DNA from: Planctomycetaceae bacterium | Lineage (GTDB): Bacteria; Planctomycetota; Phycisphaerae; Phycisphaerales; SM1A02 | NCBI GenBank assembly: GCA_947474205.1 | Contig: CANJIC010000039.1 | Location: 1 to 12,421, forward strand | Direction: 5' to 3' | Length of the DNA: 12,421 nucleotides | Part shown: one piece after another, positions 5,224 through 12,421 of the stretch | Numbering within the stretch: the first letter of the stretch is position 1 | Layout of the letters: each line of letters opens with the position of its first letter | Notes under the pieces: generated by a model | The model's input: only the letters and a program-made list of their open reading frames with translations | Told to the model about the DNA's origin: nothing | Databases searched by the model: none | Position numbers and translations under genes: made by a program

Positions 5224-6564
5224 ATGCGAAAGCCCATCATTATTTATAGCGTCGTGGTTGTGGTTGTGGCGGCGTTGGCCTATTGGATGTGGCCAAACTC
5301 GGACGCCAATTCCATTCCGGTGCGCCAAAGCACGGCAAAGCAGAACACATTGGTTGAATCGGTTTCCGCGCCAGGCACTGTGGAACCCAAGCGCAAGGTG
5401 GATGTGAGCGCGGAAGTGAGCGCGCGCATTCTTGAGTTGCCACTGCGCGAGGGTTCGCAAGTGAAGAAGGGCGATGTGCTTGTGAAATTGGACGGACGTG
5501 ATTTAACCGCCGCGCTCACCAGCGCCGAGGCGCGCCGTGACGGCGAAAAGTTTCGCCTGGAATCTGAGCGATCGCGAATTTTAGGAACGCAGGAAAATTT
5601 AGCCAATTCAAAATTGCAATTGGCGCGCCAGCAAAATTTATTCGTCACGGGTGACGTGAGCAAGCAGGCGCTGGATGACGCGCAAACCAAGACCAAGGAT
5701 TTGGAATCACAGTTGCACGCGGCGGAGCAAACGCTTTCGCAATTGCAGAAGACCATTGAATCAAGTCAAGCGCAAATTGAACAGGCGCGCGAGCAGTTGC
5801 GCAAGACGGTCATTGTCAGTCCCATTGATGGAGTGGTGACCGTGTTAACCGCCGAGGTGGGCGAACTGGTTATGGTGGGCACCATGAACAACGCGGGCAC
5901 GCGCATTATGACCGTGGCCGACCTGGGTGAAATGCGCTTGAACGCGCGCGTGTCGGAAACGGATATCGCGCGCATTGCCGTTGGGGTAACCGCCGAAGTT
6001 TTTATTAACGCGTATAAAGATCAACCATTCGCGGGCAAAGTGGAGGAAGTGGCTCTGGCGCGCACGCTTGAGAAAGATGGAACAAGCACGTTCAAAGTGC
6101 TGGTTTCGCTTGATTTAAAGGGCAAAGTGATTCCTAGTGGGTTGACAGGCAATGTGGATTTAAATGTGGCAAGCACCAACGGAATTGTGGTTCCAAGTCA
6201 GGCCATTGTTGATCGCAAGGTGGAGGAGTTGCCCAAGGCGGTCGCGGCCGATTCATTGGTGCAGAAAACAAAATTGACAACGCCCATTGTGTTGGTGGTG
6301 AAAGATGGAATTGTGTCGCTGCGACCAGTGGTCAGCGGCGCCAGCAATATGTCGGACACTATTGTTGTGCAAGGTTTGAAAGAAGGCGAGACCGTGGTCA
6401 CGGGTCCGTATCGCTCACTTGAGTCTTTGAAAGAGGGCGACCGCGTGAAGGAAGAAGAAATGAAAGATGGATTCCGTATGAATGGCGGAGGCGGTAGCGG
6501 TGGAGGCGGTGGTGGTGGCGGCGGTGGTCGACGTGGCGGCGGCGGTGGAATGCGCATTGGATAA
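5224..6564 (+). CDS. MacA-like periplasmic adaptor (HlyD/RND membrane-fusion family) of an ABC tripartite system
   Basis: Membrane-fusion adaptor that should link an inner-membrane MacB-type ABC permease to a TolC-type outer-membrane channel. The ATG at 5224 gives MRKPII followed by one membrane anchor (residues ~5-22); an upstream in-frame TTG at 5173 lies only 8 bases after the terminator and is less likely. The 446 residues show the standard order: lipoyl half-motif (~45-95, GTVEPKRKVDVSAEVSARIL), long coiled coil (~97-195, rich in Q, E, A and L heptads), second lipoyl half (VSPIDGVVTVLTAEVGELV, ~198-216), beta-barrel (~240-315) and membrane-proximal domain (~320-410, GIVVPSQAIV). The C-terminus is odd: residues 421-446 are nearly all glycine with a central RR pair. 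First gene of a four-gene operon, 4 bases before the ATPase. Family is clear; the substrate is unknown. Confidence 0.9.
   Translation: MRKPIIIYSVVVVVVAALAYWMWPNSDANSIPVRQSTAKQNTLVESVSAPGTVEPKRKVDVSAEVSARILELPLREGSQVKKGDVLVKLDGRDLTAALTSAEARRDGEKFRLESERSRILGTQENLANSKLQLARQQNLFVTGDVSKQALDDAQTKTKDLESQLHAAEQTLSQLQKTIESSQAQIEQAREQLRKTVIVSPIDGVVTVLTAEVGELVMVGTMNNAGTRIMTVADLGEMRLNARVSETDIARIAVGVTAEVFINAYKDQPFAGKVEEVALARTLEKDGTSTFKVLVSLDLKGKVIPSGLTGNVDLNVASTNGIVVPSQAIVDRKVEELPKAVAADSLVQKTKLTTPIVLVVKDGIVSLRPVVSGASNMSDTIVVQGLKEGETVVTGPYRSLESLKEGDRVKEEEMKDGFRMNGGGGSGGGGGGGGGGRRGGGGGMRIG
6484..6549 (+). repeat. GGN-rich low-complexity tract encoding a poly-glycine tail
   Basis: A run of GGC/GGT/GGA codons, interrupted by single Ser, Arg-Arg and Met codons, encodes the last ~26 residues of the adaptor. 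Synonymous mixing of the third base argues that the protein sequence, rather than slippage of a pure triplet repeat, is kept. It gives rise to spurious long open frames on both strands. Confidence 0.7.
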
Positions 6565-6568
6565 TCGC

Positions 6569-7324
6569 ATGAGCCAACCACTCATTGAGATTCGGGGACT
6601 GACAAAGATCTACCGAGTTGGCATTGAGACCATCCATGCGTTGCGCGGGGTGGATTTTGATTTACACCAAGGTGAAATGGTGGCCATCATGGGCGCATCT
6701 GGAAGTGGCAAGAGCACGCTTATGAACACGCTTGGATGCCTTGATCAACCAACCGCGGGCACGTACAAACTGGGCGGGCGTTTGGTGAGCGAGCTTGATT
6801 CCAATGAATTGGCCGCCGTACGAAACAAGGAAATTGGCTTTGTTTTCCAGAGTTTTGAGTTGTTGCCGCGTTTGTCGGCGCTGGAAAATGTGGAGTTGCC
6901 GTTGCTGTATTCGCAAGGTCAAGGTTGGGGTTGGCGCAAGCGCCGCCGTCAAATCGCCAAGGATGTTCTGGATCGCGTGGGCTTGGCGGATCGCATGGAC
7001 CACAGACCAAGTCAGTTGTCTGGTGGTCAGAAGCAACGCGTTGCGATTGCGCGCGCCATTTTAACCGAGCCCAAAATTCTGATGGCCGATGAGCCGACGG
7101 GAAATTTAGATTCCGTGACTACGGGTGAAATTTTGGAGCTGTTTGAAAAGATTCACAGCGATGGACAGACAGTGGTGATCGTGACGCATGAAAATGATGT
7201 GGCCGCGCATTGTCAACGCGTGTTGCGCTTGCGCGACGGACTCATTTTAAGCGATCTTACTTCGGAGCAAGATGAAGCAGTGGGACCATACGCCAAGGCG
7301 CGCCGGAGCATGACCGCATGTTAA
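6569..7324 (+). CDS. MacB-type ABC transporter ATP-binding protein
   Basis: Cytoplasmic ATPase that drives the MacB/LolD-like permease encoded next. The 251 residues carry all key motifs: Walker A GASGSGKST (42-50), Q-loop Gln94 in VFQSF, signature LSGGQKQR (150-157), Walker B ILMADE (170-175), D-loop NLD (179-181) and switch His207 in VTHE. The opening LIEIRGLTKIYRVG is typical of the MacB/LolD/FtsE group. The start at 6569 (MSQPLIEI) is chosen because it is four bases after the adaptor stop; the frame runs upstream to 6482 but that part only reads the glycine tract out of frame. No strong ribosome binding site precedes it, which fits coupled translation. It overlaps the permease start by 7 bases. 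Unlike E. coli MacB, ATPase and permease are separate proteins. Confidence 0.93.
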   Translation: MSQPLIEIRGLTKIYRVGIETIHALRGVDFDLHQGEMVAIMGASGSGKSTLMNTLGCLDQPTAGTYKLGGRLVSELDSNELAAVRNKEIGFVFQSFELLPRLSALENVELPLLYSQGQGWGWRKRRRQIAKDVLDRVGLADRMDHRPSQLSGGQKQRVAIARAILTEPKILMADEPTGNLDSVTTGEILELFEKIHSDGQTVVIVTHENDVAAHCQRVLRLRDGLILSDLTSEQDEAVGPYAKARRSMTAC

Positions 7325-8559
7325 GTCCACTGTTTTATTTTGAGAGCATTCTGTTGGCGTTCCGCCAAATATGGGCCAATAAGTTGCGCAGTGCGTTGAC
7401 GGCGCTGGGAATTATTGTGGGCGTGGCCAGCACCACCGGAGTCATTGCGGCGTTGACGGGTTTGAAGACGCAGGTGTTGAAGGAGTTTGAAACATTCGGC
7501 GCCGCACGTTTATATGTGTGGCCAAGTCGGCCAGACAACGCTCCGCGCAATCGATTTCCCTGGGAAAAGGTGCGTTTACGCTCCAGTGAGGCCAAAGCCA
7601 TTGAGGAGCAGTGCCGCAGCGTGAAATGCGTCACGCCCATTAGCTCGACCAGTTTAAGCGTGCAAAGCACCAACGAAACTCTTGACGGCGTCAGCGTGAC
7701 GGGCATGTGGCCGGCGTGGCACAAAACTGAAAATAGACAAGTGATCATGGGTCGGCCATTCAGCAACGCCGACATAGACAACGCGCGTCAAGTGTGCATG
7801 GTGAATGACTTGGCCATTCGTGATTTGAAATTAAAAAATGATCCCGTGGGCGAGCACTTGGTGATTGGTGGACGGCGATTTTTAATTGTGGGCGTGGTGG
7901 AAACCATCACCGAACGCATGACTGGCTTCAACACCATCAGCGCGGAATTGTTCATACCGTTTCCGGTTTTGGAAAAGTTTCAAGAGCGCGACTACTTCAT
8001 GCAAATTGTGGCCATGGCCAACAGCCCCGATGAGGCCGACGACGCCAAAGTGGAAATCACGCGCGTCATGAGAAAGATCCGCGGTCTTGGACCGGATGAT
8101 CCCGAAACTTTTCGTGTGCAGGCGATTGATCAATTCATCAATCAGTTTAAAAGCATCGCCAGCGGAATTACGGCGGCCGCCGCTGGAATTGTGGCGATTA
8201 GTTTGTTGGTGGGCGGCATTGGAATTATGAACATCATGTTGGTCAGCGTGAGCGAGCGCACGCGCGAGATTGGTTTGCGCAAAGCCGTGGGCGCCACGCC
8301 GGCCGCTATTTTGCTGCAATTCCTGCTGGAAGCCGTCACTTTGTGTTTGGTGGGCGGTTTAGTGGGCGTGATGATTGGCCAAGGATTTGCCATACTTGTT
8401 CGCATGATTCCTGGCGCCAGACTTGAGCAAGCCACGGTTCCTACATGGGCCATTGCGTTGGCGTTTGTATTCAGCGCGGTGGTGGGAGTTGTGTTTGGAA
8501 TGTTCCCCGCAATCAAGGCGTCCAGGCTGGATCCAATTGAGGCGCTGCGACATGATTGA
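7318..8559 (+). CDS. MacB/FtsX-family ABC permease
   Basis: Inner-membrane permease of the type VII (MacB-like, mechanotransmission) ABC class. The 413 residues show the family plan: an amphipathic start (FRQIWANKLRSALTALG), TM1 at ~24-48, a periplasmic MacB_PCD-type domain of ~230 residues, TM2 at ~286-310, the cytoplasmic coupling stretch SERTREIGLRKAVGA (312-326), TM3 at ~335-360, TM4 at ~375-400 and the closing PAIKASRLDPIEALRHD. The start codon overlaps the ATPase stop (7318-7324), and the end overlaps the outer-membrane gene start (ATGATTGA, 8552-8559), so the set is probably translated together. In this family the permease does not pass substrate through itself but pumps periplasmic cargo through the adaptor and TolC. 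The cargo cannot be read from the sequence. Confidence 0.93.
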   Translation: MLSPLFYFESILLAFRQIWANKLRSALTALGIIVGVASTTGVIAALTGLKTQVLKEFETFGAARLYVWPSRPDNAPRNRFPWEKVRLRSSEAKAIEEQCRSVKCVTPISSTSLSVQSTNETLDGVSVTGMWPAWHKTENRQVIMGRPFSNADIDNARQVCMVNDLAIRDLKLKNDPVGEHLVIGGRRFLIVGVVETITERMTGFNTISAELFIPFPVLEKFQERDYFMQIVAMANSPDEADDAKVEITRVMRKIRGLGPDDPETFRVQAIDQFINQFKSIASGITAAAAGIVAISLLVGGIGIMNIMLVSVSERTREIGLRKAVGATPAAILLQFLLEAVTLCLVGGLVGVMIGQGFAILVRMIPGARLEQATVPTWAIALAFVFSAVVGVVFGMFPAIKASRLDPIEALRHD

Positions 8560-10630
8560 TGCAACGCGCGCGGTTGTTGGCGTAAAGAATTTTCGTGGCA
8601 TGAAGAATGCGCCGCGCGGCGAGTGCAAGAGTGTGAAGCACGTGGATGGTGTCATTGCTGTGTCCATTGGCGGCAAGAACGCGCTGAAGCAATGTGGCCG
8701 CGGCGGTGTTGTGTTCATGTTCGCCATGTCAGCGCTGCTGGGCGGCTGTCAAAATGAATTGTTTCACGATGCGGAAACTCCATACACCGCGCCGTCCAAG
8801 CGGCTTCATGAAGTTGGAACTTTTAATCCAATCAAGGAGTCGTCGGAGACACCAGAGACACTTCAACAAGTTGAGAAGGATTTTGCGGCCGACAAGTTGC
8901 CCAAGCAAGAAGCGAATCCAACACGCAAGTTGTCGTTGGCGGAGTGTCGATCCGCGGCGTTGGAGCGTAATTTGGATTTGAAAGTGCAGTTGTATGTGCC
9001 GTCCATCGCGCGGTCGCAAGTGAGCGAAGAAGAGGCAAAGTTTGAAGCGGCAATAGTAAGTAATTGGACTAAGCAATCCAACAATTTGGTTGGCAATGAC
9101 CCGGCAACAGGGTTATTAACGACGGACAATTTTACAAGTGGCTTGGCATTTCCATTGGCAACAGGCGGAACATTCGCAGCCAACGCGTTGAGTAATCAAA
9201 CTGATCAAGCGGTATCCGCCGCTACTGGCACGGATAATTGGCAAAGTGGTCTTGCATTTTCCATTAGCCAGCCGCTGTTGCGGGGAGCTGGAATTGAAAC
9301 CAACACCGCCAGCATTCGCGTGGCAAAGTTAAACAGCCAGATTGCGGACGCGCGCACCAAGCTGGAATCCATTCGCTTGCTTGCCAATGTGGACAGGTCA
9401 TATTGGAATGTCTACGCCGCCGCGCGCGAGTTGGATGTGCGTCAGCAGCAATACCAACTTGCGTTGGCGCAACTTGAACGCGCGCGCCGGCGAGTAAGCG
9501 CGGGCGACGCCGCGCAGATTGAAGTGATCCGCGCCGAAAGCGGTTTGGGCAGCACGATTGAAAATATTATTGTGTCCGACAATCGCTTGCGCTTGCGTCA
9601 GCGCGACTTGAAGCGCTTGATCAACGACCCGGAATTGAACATGGATTCGCCCACCTATGTGATTACAACCACGGATCCGCGTCCGCTGGGTTTGAAATTT
9701 GATCCAGAGAAACTGGCGCAACAAGCCGTTGAAAACCGCATGGAAATGCTGGAATTGGAATTGCAGTTGGCAATTGACGCAACCAATGTGGACCTGGCGC
9801 GCAACGCCGCGTTGCCTTTGTTCACGGTTGATTATTCCTACAACACGCTAGGAACTTCCGATGAATATTCCAAGAGTTGGAGCATTGGAAATGACGACGG
9901 TTACACATTCAAGGCCAACGCAAGAATTCCCTTGGGCAATGAAGCCGCAAAAAATAAAATTCAGCAGGCCGTATTGAATAGGTTGCAGCGCATGGCCACG
10001 CGTGATTTGCGCAGGCAAACAATTCGCCAAGAATTGTTTAACGCCATGGACAATTTGCAGAACTCATGGCGGCGCATTCTTGCGGCGCGTTTGGAAACCG
10101 CGCTTGCGGGCAGAACCTACGAGGGCGAGAAGCGCCAATTTGATTTGGGCATTCGCACCAGCACGGATGTGCTTGATGCCGCCAGCCGTTTGGGAGACGC
10201 GCAAAGCAAAGAGGTGACGGCGCTTGCGGGTTGGCAGATTTCACTTGTTGATTTGGCGTTTGCCACTGGCACGCAACTTGGTCAAGCGCAAATTAATTGG
10301 ACCTCTGAATTGAAAGTGCCAAGCGCTGAGGATGCCACCAAAGGTCTTGGCGGTTGGGGTCTGAACAACGGCGACATTGTGGGAAATCAACCAGAGAACA
10401 CCAGCGGAAGCGCGTTAAAGAACACGGACGTCACGCCCTTTGAAATGCCTGAACTTGGTCCTGTAGTTGAGCCTATTTCTGGAATTAAATCCCCGCTGCC
10501 AAATGTCATGCCGCCAGCTGATCCAGCCATGATGCCGCCTAGCGGCGCAAAGAGTACGCCCGCTACGCCTGCAGTAAATCCACCCGCCGCGCCGTTGCAA
10601 GCGGTTCCGTCATCGCGGACAACTTTGTAG
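8552..10630 (+). CDS. TolC-family outer-membrane efflux lipoprotein
   Basis: Outer-membrane channel partner of the MacAB-like pair. The ATG at 8552 overlaps the permease stop and has GAGG at 8539-8542; it gives 692 residues. A lipobox, SALLGGC, has its lipidated Cys at residue 66. That leader is long, so starts at 8600 (ATG) or 8660 (GTG, which would give a normal ~30-residue lipoprotein signal) are real alternatives. The TolC-like core starts near residue 127 (LSLAECRSAALERNLDLKVQ) and shows the two-fold repeat: helices with ARELDVRQQQYQLALAQLER, ISQPLLRGAG, and later FDLGIRTSTDVLDAASRLGDAQ. Typical outer-membrane factors are ~450-500 residues; this one has about 60 extra residues after the lipobox and a Pro/Ala-rich tail at ~615-692. 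Last gene of the operon. Family is secure; the start is uncertain. Confidence 0.88.
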   Translation: MIDATRAVVGVKNFRGMKNAPRGECKSVKHVDGVIAVSIGGKNALKQCGRGGVVFMFAMSALLGGCQNELFHDAETPYTAPSKRLHEVGTFNPIKESSETPETLQQVEKDFAADKLPKQEANPTRKLSLAECRSAALERNLDLKVQLYVPSIARSQVSEEEAKFEAAIVSNWTKQSNNLVGNDPATGLLTTDNFTSGLAFPLATGGTFAANALSNQTDQAVSAATGTDNWQSGLAFSISQPLLRGAGIETNTASIRVAKLNSQIADARTKLESIRLLANVDRSYWNVYAAARELDVRQQQYQLALAQLERARRRVSAGDAAQIEVIRAESGLGSTIENIIVSDNRLRLRQRDLKRLINDPELNMDSPTYVITTTDPRPLGLKFDPEKLAQQAVENRMEMLELELQLAIDATNVDLARNAALPLFTVDYSYNTLGTSDEYSKSWSIGNDDGYTFKANARIPLGNEAAKNKIQQAVLNRLQRMATRDLRRQTIRQELFNAMDNLQNSWRRILAARLETALAGRTYEGEKRQFDLGIRTSTDVLDAASRLGDAQSKEVTALAGWQISLVDLAFATGTQLGQAQINWTSELKVPSAEDATKGLGGWGLNNGDIVGNQPENTSGSALKNTDVTPFEMPELGPVVEPISGIKSPLPNVMPPADPAMMPPSGAKSTPATPAVNPPAAPLQAVPSSRTTL

Positions 10631-10648
10631 TTAAACGCTGACTCCAAG

Positions 10649-11524
10649 TTATGGCGAGAAGCGCCACTTGGCATCGGTGGCTTGATCGGCCCAGCGACGC
10701 ATGTCGCGCAACTCTTCAATTGGAACCAACTCCGTGGCGCCGTTGACCGTGCCCACGCTTGCCGCGCCTTGCCAACGCGCGCTGACATTACCGCAACTTT
10801 GCGCAACATCCGCGTCGTACGCGGACCATTGTGGACCGATCCAGTTTGGACTTTCCACGCGAAAATATCCTTCACGGCAGGCGTCGGTAGCGGTGGCGGA
10901 TTGATTGGTGCGACTTGATGCGAACACAATCAAACGCTCTGTGTGACGAATAGTGGAGAGGCGTGAAACGTAAAAATTAGCGAATGGATTTCGCTGGCCC
11001 CTGATTTCAGCGGGAAGAAATCCGTAGCGTTCTTGATCGCCACCAACCCACATTCCATTCATGCCAAATGATGGATACAAACTGGAGAAGTACAAATATT
11101 TTCCCAAATCATTTCCAGAGGCCAGCTTGACCTGATCGTCACCATCCTGCATGGTGAGCGCGCGAAAGTCGTTGCCCAAATACGGGGCAAGTCGCCACGG
11201 CCAACGACACACCACCGCGCGCTGACTGCCGTAGACATCGGCGGGAATGGGTTTGCCGTCCTCATAAAAAGCGGGCAGCGCATCAAGCGGGGGATTGCCG
11301 TAGAAGGCGGGAATAAGCGCGCCCTTTTGATCGGTGGCGTATTGATTCCACGCGGTCAAGGTGCTGCGAAGCGCGGAGAGTTCCTTGATTTGCGCCGCGC
11401 GGTTGCGCACGCCTGACAGGGAAGGCAAGACAATCGCGCTCAACAGCGCGATAATGGCAATGACCACCAACAATTCAACCAGCGTGAAGGCCTTGCATGC
11501 CGCAAACTGACAATTTTTACCCAT
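10649..11524 (-). CDS. Pseudopilin-like protein with prepilin-type N-terminal cleavage/methylation motif
   Basis: Type II secretion/type IV pilus-like pseudopilin in the style common in planctomycetes. With the ATG at 11524 (291 residues) the leader is 12 residues, ending CKA|FTLVELLVVIAIIALL: cleavage before Phe13, Glu at +5 (E17), and a hydrophobic helix to ~36. Ala replaces the usual Gly at -1, which prepilin peptidases often accept. The frame stays open to a TTG at 11605, but that would give an unusually long leader. After the helix come ANQ-type coiled residues, then a globular part with WVGGDQERYGFLPAEIRG and, near the end, SARWQGAASVGTVNGATE, which loosely resembles the closing RHxGxANVxFxDGHVE pattern of planctomycete pseudopilins, but without its DGH. 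No Shine-Dalgarno is visible. It converges on the efflux operon with 18 bases between stop codons. No peptidase or secretion ATPase is nearby. Confidence 0.82.
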   Translation of the reverse strand: MGKNCQFAACKAFTLVELLVVIAIIALLSAIVLPSLSGVRNRAAQIKELSALRSTLTAWNQYATDQKGALIPAFYGNPPLDALPAFYEDGKPIPADVYGSQRAVVCRWPWRLAPYLGNDFRALTMQDGDDQVKLASGNDLGKYLYFSSLYPSFGMNGMWVGGDQERYGFLPAEIRGQRNPFANFYVSRLSTIRHTERLIVFASSRTNQSATATDACREGYFRVESPNWIGPQWSAYDADVAQSCGNVSARWQGAASVGTVNGATELVPIEELRDMRRWADQATDAKWRFSP

Positions 11525-11632
11525 AGAAGAAGCGAAATTTGGACATTCATGGTCCCATTGACGCTTTGTCTTACAAAATAAAATATGTTCGTATGGAAAA
11601 AACAAGGTGAAGCACTATATAGTAATTCCCCC
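11525..11632. promoter_or_regulatory. Divergent intergenic region with candidate promoter
   Basis: This 108-base gap must carry promoters for both diverging genes. On the + strand, TTGACG (11558-11563) and AAATAT (11581-11586) are 17 bases apart, a reasonable sigma-70-like pair; TAAAAT at 11579-11584 is an alternative -10. A second TA-rich motif, TATAGT (11618-11623), lies so close to the ATG at 11633 that it would give a leaderless message. No clear minus-strand promoter was picked out. Confidence 0.4.
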
Positions 11633-12421
11633 ATGAAGACGAGTGTTTTGTTTCTAATTACCGCATTCATGTCTGGTATTGCCGCGCCCGCGTTTGCGGA
11701 CGTGATTGATATTCAATTGAATCAACCCGCGCTGGATCGCTGGATGTATCCATTTAATAGCACGCCTGGAACGCGCTCGGTCTTAACCACATTTGGCAGC
11801 GACCGCGACAATCAAACGCAATTTGACGCGCGCGACGGGCAAATTCTGCTGGCTTTTGACACGGGCGCCAGTGTTCCAATTGGAAGTGGAGCCTATGAAA
11901 TTCTAGAGGCGGAGGTTTCTATTTCATTTGCCAACGATATGGTTGTTCAGTACGACCCAAGCTCCGATCCATGGCAAATGTTTTTACCCACGGGTGATGC
12001 CCGGCGCGTGAATGACCCGGATGCGGGGCAGCCCATTGAACTTGCGGGTGTTGGATTTCGCGGCGGATTCACTGCGGCAACATTCAAGGAAAATTCCGCG
12101 TATGCCGTGAGTGGTGCAAGTTACTTGTCGCCGGGCGTTCGAAACGCGTTCGCCGCGTGTTATGACAGTGCAAATAATTTTGTCGACATGTCCAACAATC
12201 CGCGGGTTGGATTTCAACCCAATGTGTTCGCAGTTGGACAAGTGGCGGGGCTTACCGCGGGACAACTTATTCCACAAGACAGCGTGATGACATTTCAAGT
12301 GAATGTGGCGGACGCCAATATTCAAAATTATTTACGCCAGGGCATTGAAGCGGGTCGAACATTTTTCTCGCTGAGCAGCCTTACGTTTGTGGCGCAGCAG
12401 TCTGGAAACTATCCGGCGTTC
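11633..12421 (+). CDS. Secreted protein of unknown function (3' partial)
   Basis: The frame is open from the ATG at 11633 to the last base, 263 codons without a stop. Residues 1-22 are a clear signal peptide (MKTSVLFLITAF, then a PAFA|D cleavage site). The mature part has few charged clusters and looks beta-rich. Recurrent phrases are DRWMYPFN, a FDARDGQILLAFDTG segment, DPDAGQPIELAGVGFRGGFTA and a TFFSLSSLTF segment. I recall similar uncharacterised planctomycete secreted proteins but cannot name a family, so no function is given. No Shine-Dalgarno precedes the ATG (run of C residues). It diverges from the pseudopilin gene across 108 bases. Whether it ends in a sorting signal or a dockerin-like repeat cannot be seen because the window stops first. 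It would be missed by callers that require a stop codon. Confidence 0.8.
   Translation, partial: MKTSVLFLITAFMSGIAAPAFADVIDIQLNQPALDRWMYPFNSTPGTRSVLTTFGSDRDNQTQFDARDGQILLAFDTGASVPIGSGAYEILEAEVSISFANDMVVQYDPSSDPWQMFLPTGDARRVNDPDAGQPIELAGVGFRGGFTAATFKENSAYAVSGASYLSPGVRNAFAACYDSANNFVDMSNNPRVGFQPNVFAVGQVAGLTAGQLIPQDSVMTFQVNVADANIQNYLRQGIEAGRTFFSLSSLTFVAQQSGNYPAF

Noticed and set aside
5280..5756. Long antisense open frames opposite the efflux genes (also 7335-7781 and 7882-8319, minus strand)
   Set aside because: They lie wholly inside well-supported genes, are rich in Cys, Ser or His in the way shadow frames are, and show no domain.
6484..6549. GGN tract considered as a CRISPR-like or satellite array
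   Set aside because: There are no spacers and no regular unit; it is in frame within a coding gene and explained by poly-glycine.
6482..6568. Upstream extension of the ABC ATPase frame to an ATG at 6482
   Set aside because: The added 29 residues are only the glycine tract of the adaptor read in another frame (Ala/Val-rich); the family start MSQPLIEI at 6569 fits.
10621..10650. AACTT/AAGTT inverted arms between the convergent genes as a terminator
   Set aside because: Only five A/T-rich pairs around a 20-base loop and no T-tract; too weak to call.
11525..11605. N-terminal extension of the pseudopilin-like gene to a TTG at 11605
   Set aside because: It would place ~39 residues before the cleavage site; the ATG at 11524 gives a normal 12-residue leader.
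1..12421. Searched by eye for tRNA, rRNA, insertion-sequence ends, transposases, integrases, toxin-antitoxin pairs and phage-defence genes
   Set aside because: Nothing with supporting motifs was found; all long frames on real coding strands are accounted for by envelope or export genes and ClpS.

Overview
The window looks like a piece of a planctomycete chromosome, most likely Phycisphaerae-like. This is inferred from protein style, not from a marker gene. The clues are: two large, cysteine-rich secreted proteins ending in paired dockerin-like EF-hand repeats (GDLDGSGEVDSGDVAL type); a cysteine cluster of the type seen in planctomycete secreted proteins; a prepilin-type protein cleaved at A-F rather than G-F; and an outer-membrane efflux lipoprotein with long extra tails. 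Base composition is moderate, roughly half G+C by eye.

Layout. Positions 1-240 hold the end of a ClpS-type adaptor gene. An AT-rich gap follows. Two tandem paralogous genes (525-2792 and 2993-5086) come next. Each has its own signal peptide and ends in the same tail: a small hairpin followed by a strong intrinsic terminator. Each is therefore probably its own transcription unit. The paralogues share the order beta-rich PPC-like domain, second PPC-like domain with a calcium-type loop, a roughly 230-residue domain of unknown function, and two dockerin-like repeats. Only the first carries an extra cysteine cluster.

Positions 5224-10630 form a tight four-gene operon for a MacAB-TolC-type tripartite system: membrane-fusion adaptor with a poly-glycine tail, ABC ATPase, MacB/FtsX-type permease, and a TolC-family outer-membrane lipoprotein. 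The genes are 4 bp apart or overlap by 7-8 bp, so coupled translation is likely.

On the minus strand, converging on the operon, is a pseudopilin-like gene (10649-11524). Diverging from it is a secreted protein gene (11633 to the window edge) that has a clear signal peptide but no function I can name.

How the parts fit. Almost everything here is envelope or export biology: secreted calcium-binding proteins, an efflux/export machine, a prepilin-type protein and a further secreted protein. No gene is clearly a regulator, and no mobile element, RNA gene or CRISPR array was seen. The most interesting signals are the mosaic duplication of the two secreted genes, including their noncoding 3' tails, and candidate operator-like inverted repeats in front of the second paralogue and of the efflux operon.
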